The translations under genes were made by a program, and so were the position numbers. The notes under the pieces are model-generated. The model searched no databases, was not told the origin of the DNA, and was given only the letters and a program-made list of their open reading frames with translations. This document shows positions 15,517-23,696 of a stretch of DNA of 64,000 bases, one piece after another (position 1 is the first letter of the stretch; each line of letters starts with the position of its first letter). Origin of the DNA: Cyclobacteriaceae bacterium (GTDB taxonomy: Bacteria; Bacteroidota; Bacteroidia; Cytophagales; Cyclobacteriaceae); NCBI GenBank assembly GCA_020436125.1, contig JAGQYK010000012.1, forward strand, positions 1-64,000. Reading direction: 5' to 3'.

Positions 15517-17493
15517 CTAATTATCGAGTACTTTGAACTCTACTCTTCTATTTAATTCTCTACCATCCTTTTCGTCATCGTTACTGGCAATTGGTCTTTC
15601 CTCGCCATAGCCAGCTGTTGTTACTCTTCGGGTATCAATTCCCTTTGATACCAAAAAGTCCTTAACGGCATTGGCCCTTTTTAATGATAATTTCATATTA
15701 AATGCTGCACTGCTCACATTATCAGTATGCCCTGCTATCTCAACTCTAACTCTTTCGTTTTGCTTAAGCATATTTTCAAGTTTATTCAGTTCGTTGTATG
15801 AGCCATCTTTAAAAGTAGCCTTGCCATAATCAAAATAGATATTACGCAATATAGACACTGTTCCCACCTCCAATTTCTTCATTAGCACAGTAATCGAAGC
15901 ACTACGCTCAAATTCTGACGCCCCTCTTATCTCTACGGTAAAATTCTGAAAAGCATATCCATCACTTTCAACTGAAAGGTTGTACTCATCAATTTCTGGT
16001 GACTTCACCGCAAAGATGTACTCCCCCGGTCCCTCAGTCCTGAATCCAGAAACAGTATTATCAGTTAGTCGTTGCAATTTTACCTTTGCCTCAACCGGCT
16101 CCTTTGTATCATAATCTTTTACACTTACCTCATATTGCAAAGGAATTAATTCTTTATCATCAGTTGGAGGAGTGCCCTTCGGAGTAGTTATTATATAAAT
16201 ATCAGAATAGCCCATTCCATCATCACGAACAGAAGAGTAGTATCCTCGTTCCCCATCTTTTGATCCTACATAAAAAATATCGTCCTCTGGTGTATTCATC
16301 GGATATCCAAGATTTACCGCTTCTGACCATTCACTTTTCTTTGCATTCACCAGTGTACTTTTGAAAATATCAAACCCACCCATACCTTTTCTACCCTCCG
16401 AAGAAAAGTATAAAGTGGTATTATCGTAATCAATAAACGGACTATCCTCATCCAGTTCCGAATTAATCGTTGGGCCAAGGTTTTTAACTTTTACCCATTC
16501 ACCCATTCCATTCTTTGTAGCCACATAAATATCTGATCCTCCCAATCCACCAAGGCGATCGCTCGCAAAGTATAGGGAGTTTCCATCCGAAGAAAGCGAC
16601 ACTGAGGTTTCTCTGTAATTGGAGTTTACATCACCAGGCAAAGGTTCCGGAGAAGTCCAAATGCCATCTTTTCGGGTGCTTACATATACATCTCCAGCAT
16701 TCTCATCTTTGTAAATAAATAGTGTATTTCCATCTGCTGATAGAGCAAGGTTGGAGTCGTTAAATGGGGTATTCACCTTATCACTAATATTTTTCGCTCT
16801 ACTCCATTTTTCACCTGTTTTGGAAGACATAAAAATATCTTCATAAGGTTTATTATCATCAGCAACATCTTCGTTAATGTTGCCCTCCCTTCTACGCGAA
16901 GTGAACACGAGTTCATCTTCATTTTCATTCAGCACCGGAGCATAGTCATCAAACTCTGAATTAATTTCTCTACCAAGATTGACAATGGAATAATTACTTG
17001 GATTGGCCACAAACTCTTTCCCATTGTTACACTCAAAAATCTTTCGATCAACAACCTCAACATCAATCTTGTCTTCGCCTGAATAGTTGGGGTTAGCCTG
17101 AAGCTTTGCTTTATACAAGTTGTAAAACTTTATAGCTTTATCGAATTCCAATCCATACTGATATCCCTTACCTATCAAGTATTCTAATCCAAATTTAAAA
17201 TCCGGGCTTTGACGATATACCCTCAGAAAATATTTAGTGGATCTGGCTTTTCCAGTGGTGAGCAGGTGCATATTCCCTGCCTCATAATTGGCCTTAATAT
17301 TCGTTGTGTCAAAATTGGCAGCTATTACCATTAAGTCCAGCGCATCGTCCATTGCTTGGGTGGCTTCCATCATCAATTCAGCCTGCTCCATATACAACGC
17401 AGATTGCTCTTTGTCCTGACTTTGTGCAGCCGCCTGATCAATAAATGCAATGAATACAGTTAAAAAAATCAGTATTCGATAGATACTGTGCAT
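15517..17493 (-). CDS. PorE-like OmpA family protein with TPR, PD40 and CRD-like domains
   Basis: I start it at the ATG at 17493: MHSIYRILIFLTVFIAFIDQAAAQ is a proper signal peptide, while the 26 extra upstream codons are not. Next come a TPR-like helical region, several WD40-like PD40 beta-propeller repeats (DDYAPVLNENEDELVFTSRR and similar), a carboxypeptidase-regulatory-like beta domain and an OmpA C-terminal domain (NIYFDYGKATF, GHTDN, NRRVEF). This is the domain order of PorE, a peptidoglycan anchor of the type IX machine. PorE is a lipoprotein and this has no lipobox Cys, so a general OmpA/PD40 role remains possible. Confidence 0.82.
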   Translation of the reverse strand: MHSIYRILIFLTVFIAFIDQAAAQSQDKEQSALYMEQAELMMEATQAMDDALDLMVIAANFDTTNIKANYEAGNMHLLTTGKARSTKYFLRVYRQSPDFKFGLEYLIGKGYQYGLEFDKAIKFYNLYKAKLQANPNYSGEDKIDVEVVDRKIFECNNGKEFVANPSNYSIVNLGREINSEFDDYAPVLNENEDELVFTSRRREGNINEDVADDNKPYEDIFMSSKTGEKWSRAKNISDKVNTPFNDSNLALSADGNTLFIYKDENAGDVYVSTRKDGIWTSPEPLPGDVNSNYRETSVSLSSDGNSLYFASDRLGGLGGSDIYVATKNGMGEWVKVKNLGPTINSELDEDSPFIDYDNTTLYFSSEGRKGMGGFDIFKSTLVNAKKSEWSEAVNLGYPMNTPEDDIFYVGSKDGERGYYSSVRDDGMGYSDIYIITTPKGTPPTDDKELIPLQYEVSVKDYDTKEPVEAKVKLQRLTDNTVSGFRTEGPGEYIFAVKSPEIDEYNLSVESDGYAFQNFTVEIRGASEFERSASITVLMKKLEVGTVSILRNIYFDYGKATFKDGSYNELNKLENMLKQNERVRVEIAGHTDNVSSAAFNMKLSLKRANAVKDFLVSKGIDTRRVTTAGYGEERPIASNDDEKDGRELNRRVEFKVLDN

Positions 17494-17651
17494 GTTCAAA
17501 AAATGGTTTTGTACGAATTTAACACAAATATGGGCATTGCAATTGGAGCAATTTAATAAAATCTTCCACAAAGAAAGCCTAAAAACAGCCAGATAAGGTA
17601 CCTTGCCCTTTTGTTACCATCTTTTCAACGGTAAGATCTTTAAGATTACGA

Positions 17652-18251
17652 ATGGATATCAAGTCTGCTGAATTTATAATTAGCAACACAGAGCTAAGCA
17701 AATGCCCCAATCCAGATAAGCCTGAGTTTGCATTTATAGGCCGCTCCAACGTGGGAAAGTCATCTCTCATCAACCTGCTTACCAAACGCAAAGACTTAGC
17801 TAAAACCTCTGGTAAACCCGGTAAAACACAAACCATTAACCACTTTCTTGTGGACAAAGAGTGGTTTTTAGTGGATTTACCAGGCTATGGCTATGCAGGG
17901 GTCAGTCGAACGGCCCGTAAAGGCTGGGGAAAAATGATTGAAACCTACTTACTCAATCGTGAAAACTTGTACTGCACTTTTGTGCTGGTAGATGCAAGGC
18001 ATGAGCCGCAAAAAAAGGATATAGAATTCATCACATGGATGGGAGAAAAACAATTACCACTTTGTATTATTTTAACCAAAGCGGATAAACTCTCGCGCAT
18101 TGAACTCGCCAAATCTGAAAAACAATACAAAAAAAAACTACTGGAGTCATGGGAAGAGCTTCCTCCGATGTTTACTACTTCAGCAGAAAAAAAAGTAGGA
18201 AGAGAGGCTGTGCTTGATTTTATAGATAAAGCCATTAAAGGTCAACTCTAA
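17652..18251 (+). CDS. engB: Ribosome biogenesis GTPase YihA/YsxC
   Basis: Essential-type GTPase assisting assembly of the large ribosomal subunit. The 199 residues carry G1 GRSNVGKSS, G2 region GKPGKTQTINHF, G3 DLPGYGYA and G4 TKADK, matching EngB closely. The coding sequence holds a run of nine As (18129-18137) and one of eight (from 18187). It is divergent from the OmpA/PD40 gene and is followed after 35 bases by the DUF5606 gene. Confidence 0.95.
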   Translation: MDIKSAEFIISNTELSKCPNPDKPEFAFIGRSNVGKSSLINLLTKRKDLAKTSGKPGKTQTINHFLVDKEWFLVDLPGYGYAGVSRTARKGWGKMIETYLLNRENLYCTFVLVDARHEPQKKDIEFITWMGEKQLPLCIILTKADKLSRIELAKSEKQYKKKLLESWEELPPMFTTSAEKKVGREAVLDFIDKAIKGQL

Positions 18252-18286
18252 ATCCTTAATTTTACCTTTTTAAAAAACTATTAGGC

Positions 18287-18727
18287 ATGAAGTTAAGTGA
18301 AATTGCATCTGTATCAGGAAAGGGAGGCTTATTTAAAGTTTTAAAGCCTGCCAAAGCCGGTCTCATTCTTGAATCCATGGATGAAAATAAAACCAAAATA
18401 ATGGCCTCAGGGTCACATAAGGTTTCATTGCTTGATGAAATATCAATCTATACCCATACTAAAGAGGGTACCACTCCACTTGAAGAAGTTTTAAAAAAAA
18501 TACACAAGGATTTTGGTGATGATATCGGTCTTGATGCTAACGCTGAAGGAACCGAGCTAAAAGCATTTCTTAAATCGATATTACCCGAATATGATGAGGA
18601 CAGAGTCTATGTCTCTGATATCAAGAAGTTAGTAAAATGGTATTCAGTATTACTTAAGCATGCTCCAGAAATATTTGAAGCAAAGAAAGAGAAGCCAGCA
18701 AAAACAACTAAGAAAAAAGAAGACTAA
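18287..18727 (+). CDS. DUF5606 family protein
   Basis: A 146-residue cytoplasmic protein. The N-terminal half ([20 protein letters not shown], then [14 protein letters not shown] and [10 protein letters not shown]) resembles a small beta-barrel; the middle is helical ([13 protein letters not shown]) and ends in a lysine-rich tail ([15 protein letters not shown]) that could bind nucleic acid. The family is conserved in Bacteroidota and has no known function. It probably shares a transcript with engB. Its stop overlaps that of the convergent fbp by 4 bases. Confidence 0.8.
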   Translation: MKLSEIASVSGKGGLFKVLKPAKAGLILESMDENKTKIMASGSHKVSLLDEISIYTHTKEGTTPLEEVLKKIHKDFGDDIGLDANAEGTELKAFLKSILPEYDEDRVYVSDIKKLVKWYSVLLKHAPEIFEAKKEKPAKTTKKKED

Positions 18728-19707
18728 AAGGACTGGGCTAACTCTACCATTTTTTTTGATCCAACAAAAAATGGCACACGCTGATGTAATGCGGTAGGTT
18801 GAATGTCCAAAATACGCGTCTTTCCATCCGTAGCCATACCTCCAGCTTGTTCTGAGATAAAAGCGAGCGCATTGCACTCATACATCAATCTAAGTTTTCC
18901 CTCAGGATCCTTAGCCGTAGACGGATAGATATATATACCACCTTTCAAAAGATTACGATGAAAGTCAGCGACAAGTGAGCCGATGTACCTAGCGGTCATT
19001 TTCTTATCCTTACAATCCTGCACATACTTTTTTACTGATTCGGAAAATGAGTTGGACTGACCTTCATTGATTGAATAAATTTTTCCATTGTCAGGCATCT
19101 GCATATCCGGATGCGACAAGAAAAACTCACCCAATGATTGTTCAAATGTAAATCCGTTTACTCCATGACCGGTGGTGTACACCATCATAGTAGACGATCC
19201 ATACAAAATATATCCTGCAGCCACCTGCTCAGAACCTTTTTGCAAAATATCTTCCTGTTGAATAGGACTGCCCACCTTACTAATTCTTCTATAAATTGAG
19301 AAAATTGTACCAATTGATACATTTACATCAATATTAGAAGAACCATCCAATGGATCAATAGCGATGACGTACTTTCCGTTGTTATTCAGATCTTCGTAAG
19401 ATTCAGACTCTTCAGAAATCAATGCACAAACTTCCCCTCCTTTTTTCAAGGCCCTCGTAAATCGTATATCCGCTAAAACATCCAGTTTCTGCTGATCGTC
19501 TCCTGCCATATTTTGTGACCCCAACGGCCCCATGATATCAATAAGTCCTGCCTTATTTACTTCCCTGTTTACCACCTTAGACGCAAGTGCAATATCCCTT
19601 AACAATTGAGAGAGCTCACCGCTGGCATATTGAAATTGATCCTGATTGTTTTTAATAAAACGATCTAAAGTAAAACCAATCGATTGGGCTATTCTGGATG
19701 CTTCCAT
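18724..19707 (-). CDS. fbp: Fructose-1,6-bisphosphatase, class I
   Basis: Gluconeogenic phosphatase that releases phosphate from fructose 1,6-bisphosphate. The 327 residues contain the metal site EESE and [12 protein letters not shown], followed by IGTIFSIY, and the sugar-phosphate region with [13 protein letters not shown]. All are typical class I features. The gene is divergent from aspartate kinase, with matching -7 elements for both in the 107-base gap. Confidence 0.95.
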   Translation of the reverse strand: MEASRIAQSIGFTLDRFIKNNQDQFQYASGELSQLLRDIALASKVVNREVNKAGLIDIMGPLGSQNMAGDDQQKLDVLADIRFTRALKKGGEVCALISEESESYEDLNNNGKYVIAIDPLDGSSNIDVNVSIGTIFSIYRRISKVGSPIQQEDILQKGSEQVAAGYILYGSSTMMVYTTGHGVNGFTFEQSLGEFFLSHPDMQMPDNGKIYSINEGQSNSFSESVKKYVQDCKDKKMTARYIGSLVADFHRNLLKGGIYIYPSTAKDPEGKLRLMYECNALAFISEQAGGMATDGKTRILDIQPTALHQRVPFFVGSKKMVELAQSF

Positions 19708-19737
19708 TTAATTAGGTATGTATTTCTTAGTTGTGCT

Positions 19738-19745
19738 TAATTTTG
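19738..19745 (+). promoter_or_regulatory. -7 promoter element for aspartate kinase
   Basis: TAATTTTG, a full TAnnTTTG match, 70 bases before the ATG at 19815. It faces the fbp element at 19779-19786, so the two transcripts would start within and run across each other's leader region. No clear -33 TTG was found. Confidence 0.35.
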
Positions 19746-19778
19746 AACCTAAATTCGCGTCAAAATAGGTTCACACAG

Positions 19779-19786
19779 CAAATATA
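19779..19786 (-). promoter_or_regulatory. -7 promoter element for fbp
   Basis: Minus-strand TATATTTG, a full TAnnTTTG match, 72 bases ahead of the fbp ATG (19707). The -33 half is not recognisable. Confidence 0.35.
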
Positions 19787-19814
19787 GGACTGTTATTTGA
19801 ATTCAGTTTAAAAG

Positions 19815-21080
19815 ATGAGAGTATTCAAATTTGGAGGAGCTTCGGTAAGAAATGCTGATTCTATAAAGAAGGTAGCCACAATTATCAAATCCTACACAGA
19901 CCAACCCTTATTGATTGTGGTATCCGCGATGGGGAAAACTACAAATGCACTAGAAGGCCTTATCAATTTGAAAGGTCATGATTATGAAAATGAGCTTGAT
20001 CAAATTCTGACTTTTCACTCAACAATTATTGAGGAGCTTTTTGAAGATGTAAATCCGTTGGCCGCAGAGCTACAATCAATAAGATCAATTATAGCTGAGC
20101 AACTAAGGAAATCACACACCAGCACTGAGGAATTGTACGATCAGGTTGTTTCACAGGGTGAAATTATCTCTACACTAATCGTTAGTGCCTATCTTAAAAA
20201 AATAGGTTTACCTTCCATATGGAAAGATGCCAGAGAATATATTTCCACAGATGCTTCTTTCTGTGAGGCAATTGTGGATTGGCCTCAAAGTAACAGTCAA
20301 ATACAATCCCTAATTGAAGTGCTGAACAAGAACATAGTAATAACGCAAGGATTTATTGGCGCCAACAAAAATGGCCTCACCACTACACTTGGGCGAGAAG
20401 GATCTGATTTTAGTGCAGCAATTTTTGCCTCATGTCTTTCGGCTGAATCTGTCACTATCTGGAAAGATGTCCCTGGTGTAATGAGTGCTGACCCTAAGCG
20501 TCTTCCTACTGCAATTACATTCGATGAATTGCCCTTTCGAGAGGCGGCAGAAATGACTTACTACGGTGCCTCAGTGATTCACCCTAAGACAATCAAGCCG
20601 CTAGCTAACCGCAATATTCCGCTTTTTGTAAAAAGCTTTGACAACACCAACTTAGCTGGAACCAGAATCCACGAATGCAAAATTGACCACCTCCCACCCT
20701 TAATAGTATTTAAGGACAATCAATGCCTGATCTCATGTCAGGTAACGGATTATACTTTTATAGACGAATCACAAATAGGAATTATTTTTAATGCGCTTTC
20801 CGCGCGTAGTTTAAAAGTGAATATGATTCAAAACTCAGCGATTTCTTTTTCGTTCTGTTTGGATTTTAAAGAGGAGAAAGTTCTGGCCTTAATAGAGGAA
20901 CTAGGAAAAATTTTCGAAGTGTATTACAACACCGGCCTCACGTTGATAACCATCAAAAACTATGACACCGATAGTTTCAATAAATACAAGAATCAAACAA
21001 ATGTGGTACTAGAACAATCTTCCCGATCAACCCTGCAAGTACTAATCAAATCAAACCCTTCGATTGCAGGTGAATTATAA
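19815..21080 (+). CDS. Aspartate kinase (monofunctional)
   Basis: Phosphorylates aspartate in the first step towards lysine, threonine, methionine and diaminopimelate. Motifs: KFGGASV (4-10), TTTLGREGSDFSA, WKDVPGVMSADP and MTYYGASVIHPKTI, then a C-terminal regulatory region resembling paired ACT domains. There is no homoserine dehydrogenase fusion. At 421 residues it is somewhat short for the family, with the last ACT unit poorly conserved, so feedback sensitivity cannot be judged. Its last 35 bases overlap the convergent phosphatase gene. Confidence 0.9.
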   Translation: MRVFKFGGASVRNADSIKKVATIIKSYTDQPLLIVVSAMGKTTNALEGLINLKGHDYENELDQILTFHSTIIEELFEDVNPLAAELQSIRSIIAEQLRKSHTSTEELYDQVVSQGEIISTLIVSAYLKKIGLPSIWKDAREYISTDASFCEAIVDWPQSNSQIQSLIEVLNKNIVITQGFIGANKNGLTTTLGREGSDFSAAIFASCLSAESVTIWKDVPGVMSADPKRLPTAITFDELPFREAAEMTYYGASVIHPKTIKPLANRNIPLFVKSFDNTNLAGTRIHECKIDHLPPLIVFKDNQCLISCQVTDYTFIDESQIGIIFNALSARSLKVNMIQNSAISFSFCLDFKEEKVLALIEELGKIFEVYYNTGLTLITIKNYDTDSFNKYKNQTNVVLEQSSRSTLQVLIKSNPSIAGEL

Positions 21081-21516
21081 ACCCATCTATCGATCTGTTT
21101 AAAATATTAAAAACTTCTTGAAAATCATCCTCACCACCATAGTAGGGGTCTGGAACTTCTTCTCCCTCTTCAGTATCAAATTTTCGCATTAACATTATTT
21201 TATCTCGCACTGCTTTATCGTTTCTAAGCCCAAGAATATTATCGTGATTGGATCGGTCCATTGCCAGTATAAAATCAAAATGATTAAGGTCATCCATACT
21301 TAATTGCCTTCCTCGATGATCTAATGACACTCCATTTCTTTTTGCGTTTTGCCTTGTTCTGCTATCGGGCAAATCACCAATATGGTAATTAGATGTACCA
21401 CAAGAGTCCACCATCACTTTACTATCCAGACCCAACATCTTTAATTTATGTTTCATTATTCCCTCTGCCAACGGAGATCGGCAAATATTACCAAGACACA
21501 CAAAAAGGACCTTCAT
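21046..21516 (-). CDS. Low-molecular-weight protein tyrosine phosphatase
   Basis: Cysteine-based phosphatase (Wzb/YwlE type), 156 residues. The P-loop is CLGNICRS with nucleophile Cys7 and Arg13; the general acid is Asp123 in PDPYYGG. Family members act on tyrosine kinases controlling polysaccharide export or on arginine phosphate. No kinase or capsule genes are adjacent, so its target is open. The 3' end lies inside the aspartate kinase gene. Confidence 0.92.
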   Translation of the reverse strand: MKVLFVCLGNICRSPLAEGIMKHKLKMLGLDSKVMVDSCGTSNYHIGDLPDSRTRQNAKRNGVSLDHRGRQLSMDDLNHFDFILAMDRSNHDNILGLRNDKAVRDKIMLMRKFDTEEGEEVPDPYYGGEDDFQEVFNILNRSIDGFIIHLQSKGLI

Positions 21517-21619
21517 TTACAATAAGTTTAGTTCAAATTTAAAATGGATGAGCTGTTACCAAACTGATTGATCAAGTATTTACTACCGTATAGCAATTAT
21601 TTTTCGGCTTTTAGTTGAG

Positions 21620-21648
21620 AAGCCTCCATTTCCGGAGGCTTTTCTTTT
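21620..21648 (+). terminator. Rho-independent terminator between two divergent genes
   Basis: Perfect 8-bp stem (AAGCCTCC at 21620-21627 with GGAGGCTT at 21634-21641), 6-base loop, then TTCTTTT. The U-tract works only for plus-strand transcription, but the gene to the left reads away from it and the one to the right starts at 21709. No annotated transcript ends here, so it may close a small RNA or act as a leader attenuator for the hydratase. Confidence 0.65.
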
Positions 21649-21678
21649 CATTCCTTAAGTACAATTTAAAGTATTCCT

Positions 21679-21686
21679 TAGTTTTG
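21679..21686 (+). promoter_or_regulatory. -7 promoter element for enoyl-CoA hydratase
   Basis: TAGTTTTG, a full TAnnTTTG match, 22 bases ahead of the ATG at 21709 and just downstream of the hairpin at 21620-21648. The -33 half is degenerate. Confidence 0.4.
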
Positions 21687-21708
21687 GGATCGCATAAACG
21701 ATTTCACT

Positions 21709-22482
21709 ATGGAACTAATTAAAGTCACTGAACAATACGAGCCCAATGTGGCGCTTATAGAACTCAATAGACCCAAAGAGTTAAATGCATTGAATCCACA
21801 ATTGATGCAGGAAATGAGGGATGCCTTGATGGAGCTGGATAAAAATGAAAATGTTAAGGCCATTGTAATCACTGGCAATGAAAAAGCATTTGCTGCGGGA
21901 GCCGACATCAAACAAATGGCCAATAAGAGCGCCATTGATATGCTTGTACTAGATCAGTTTAGCACATGGGATCAAATAAGAAAAACAAAGAAGCCCATAA
22001 TTGCAGCGGTTTCTGGCTTTGCTCTGGGTGGTGGTTGCGAATTAGCCATGACTTGTGATATGATCATTGCATCTGAGACTGCCAAGTTTGGACAGCCAGA
22101 AATAAAATTGGGTGTAATCCCTGGGGCTGGTGGCACCCAACGACTCACAAAGGCCGTTGGTAAAGCTAAGGCTATGGAGCTTATCTTAACAGGTAGATTT
22201 ATTTCTGCAGAGGAAGCGCATTTTTATGGACTCGTCAATAAAGTAGTTCCCATTGAAATGTATATGAAAGAGGCTCTTCAACTTGCTAAAGAAATTGCCC
22301 AAATGTCACCTATAGCTGTACAACTTGGAAAGGAAGCCATCAACCGCTCCTTCGAAACTCAGTTGGACGAAGGCCTGATGTTTGAAAGAAAGAACTTCTA
22401 CATGACTTTTGCTTCTGAAGATCAAAAAGAAGGAATGAGTGCCTTTGTTGAAAAGAGAGCCGCGAAGTTTAAAGGAAAATAA
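21709..22482 (+). CDS. Enoyl-CoA hydratase/crotonase family
   Basis: A 257-residue crotonase with the oxyanion-hole segments AAGADIKQM (62-70) and GFALGGGCELAM (103-114). The two catalytic glutamates of true hydratases are present at E111 and E131 with the expected 20-residue spacing, favouring hydration of 2-enoyl-CoA in fatty acid beta-oxidation over isomerase or decarboxylase variants. It stands alone, with a promoter element on one side and a bidirectional hairpin on the other. Confidence 0.93.
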   Translation: MELIKVTEQYEPNVALIELNRPKELNALNPQLMQEMRDALMELDKNENVKAIVITGNEKAFAAGADIKQMANKSAIDMLVLDQFSTWDQIRKTKKPIIAAVSGFALGGGCELAMTCDMIIASETAKFGQPEIKLGVIPGAGGTQRLTKAVGKAKAMELILTGRFISAEEAHFYGLVNKVVPIEMYMKEALQLAKEIAQMSPIAVQLGKEAINRSFETQLDEGLMFERKNFYMTFASEDQKEGMSAFVEKRAAKFKGK

Positions 22483-22489
22483 ATTTGAA

Positions 22490-22540
22490 AATATGGAATA
22501 AAAAAAGGATGCTTAAAGCATCCTTTTTTTATTCCATATT
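22490..22540. terminator. Bidirectional terminator: perfect 24-bp inverted repeat
   Basis: Arms at 22490-22513 and 22517-22540 are exact reverse complements around a 3-base TAA loop. Seven As and seven Ts flank the GGATGC core, so each strand reads as a stem followed by a U-run. It lies between the convergent enoyl-CoA hydratase and DUF6588 genes and can stop both. Confidence 0.9.
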
Positions 22541-22549
22541 TAGCCGTTC

Positions 22550-23572
22550 TTACCTTACGCTAATTCCAAAACCAACTGTAAGCGCGCTATACTTCTGAAT
22601 CGTGTAATCTGCATGAAATGTAAATACTGCTAACTTCAATCTCATACCTGCAGTTCCTCTAAATCCTGATGCTGCATAACTCAGGTCAACAGGATCTACA
22701 ACACTAGCTCCACCTATATCATAAGTACCCAACATAGCTAAATTAGATTTGGCTATGTTATAGCCAAGGCCTCCATAAAAAGTTACTACTGAAAATTTCT
22801 TAGAAGCAATTCCCTGAATAGTCGTAGACTTTACTTCAAAAAGCCCTTTCTGATCAGGGTTTGCTGTTGGATCAACAGCTACATCGAGTTTCATTTTAGT
22901 ATACCCTATAAACCCTGATAAATCAAATGGCAGATTCTTTAACCCTGGAATGTATTGCTTCACATCATGCATCACCCCAATACCAAACAAATTAAACTTA
23001 CCATTGTCTCCCACATCTACCTTAGGCACAAATCTAAGTTTGATATCTGTTCCCTTAGGCAATCCAAAACCAAGCTGAAGCATGGCTGCCGGCATTTTAT
23101 TTTCCAAAAGCTTAAGGTCTTCACCTAAAGCCAAACCACCTGGTCCTTGAAAATCATCAGAAGTATTGCCAAGAGTAGATTTTAAAGAAAATGTAGGTGG
23201 AGTATCCGGACCTAAAATTGTCGGAATATTACCATCACTTTTCTCCAGACCGGTAACATCATCAACTACAGCCAAATCCGATAATCCCAAAGCATTTACA
23301 TCAAACAACTGCTCTGATGATGGCACTTTCATCAAACTTCCTGTAAAAGTTAAATCCACCCCTGCCACTTTGTGAGGTTTGGCAGTATTGTACCAACCTT
23401 GGTTCATACCCAAGCTGAATGCCTTAATGGCTGGTGAAATATAGGCACCGATAAGCTTCTCTCCATCTTCTGCGCTCTCCTCTAAGAATTGATCAATATC
23501 ATCCTGAGCATTGGCCTGATAGATAAAGGTCAGGGATACCATTATCATTAATAAAGTACGTAGTCTTTTCAT
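22550..23572 (-). CDS. DUF6588 family secreted/outer-membrane protein
   Basis: Signal peptide (MKRLRTLLMIMVSLTFIYQANAQ) and then an acidic segment (DDIDQFLEESAEDGEKLIGAYI). The remaining 280 residues alternate in a beta-barrel-like pattern with GLPKGTDIKLRFVPKV, GIGVMHDVKQYIPGLKNLPFDLS and a C-terminal ALTVGFGISVR. These are family features of DUF6588, widespread in Bacteroidota and of unknown function. Outer-membrane location is inferred from the strand pattern. Confidence 0.78.
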   Translation of the reverse strand: MKRLRTLLMIMVSLTFIYQANAQDDIDQFLEESAEDGEKLIGAYISPAIKAFSLGMNQGWYNTAKPHKVAGVDLTFTGSLMKVPSSEQLFDVNALGLSDLAVVDDVTGLEKSDGNIPTILGPDTPPTFSLKSTLGNTSDDFQGPGGLALGEDLKLLENKMPAAMLQLGFGLPKGTDIKLRFVPKVDVGDNGKFNLFGIGVMHDVKQYIPGLKNLPFDLSGFIGYTKMKLDVAVDPTANPDQKGLFEVKSTTIQGIASKKFSVVTFYGGLGYNIAKSNLAMLGTYDIGGASVVDPVDLSYAASGFRGTAGMRLKLAVFTFHADYTIQKYSALTVGFGISVR

Positions 23573-23666
23573 GGTTGGTCTTTTAATTAATCAAGTTATA
23601 AAATTACTAAAATATCACTTAAGAGCACTCAATAGAGGTTATTTCAACTACCCAATGTTTTACGAT

Positions 23667-23674
23667 TATATTTG
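23667..23674 (+). promoter_or_regulatory. -7 promoter element for waaA-rsgA
   Basis: TATATTTG, a full TAnnTTTG match, 22 bases before the TTG start at 23697. A TTATTTC about 20 bases upstream is a weak -33 candidate. Confidence 0.45.
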
Positions 23675-23696
23675 CGCTTCACCATTTAAGTAACTC

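Noticed and set aside
18129..18137. Nine-A run in engB as a slippage switch
   Set aside because: A-runs of 7-9 are frequent in genes of this AT-rich genome (rsfS and rsgA also) and engB is a housekeeping gene, so a phase switch is unlikely.
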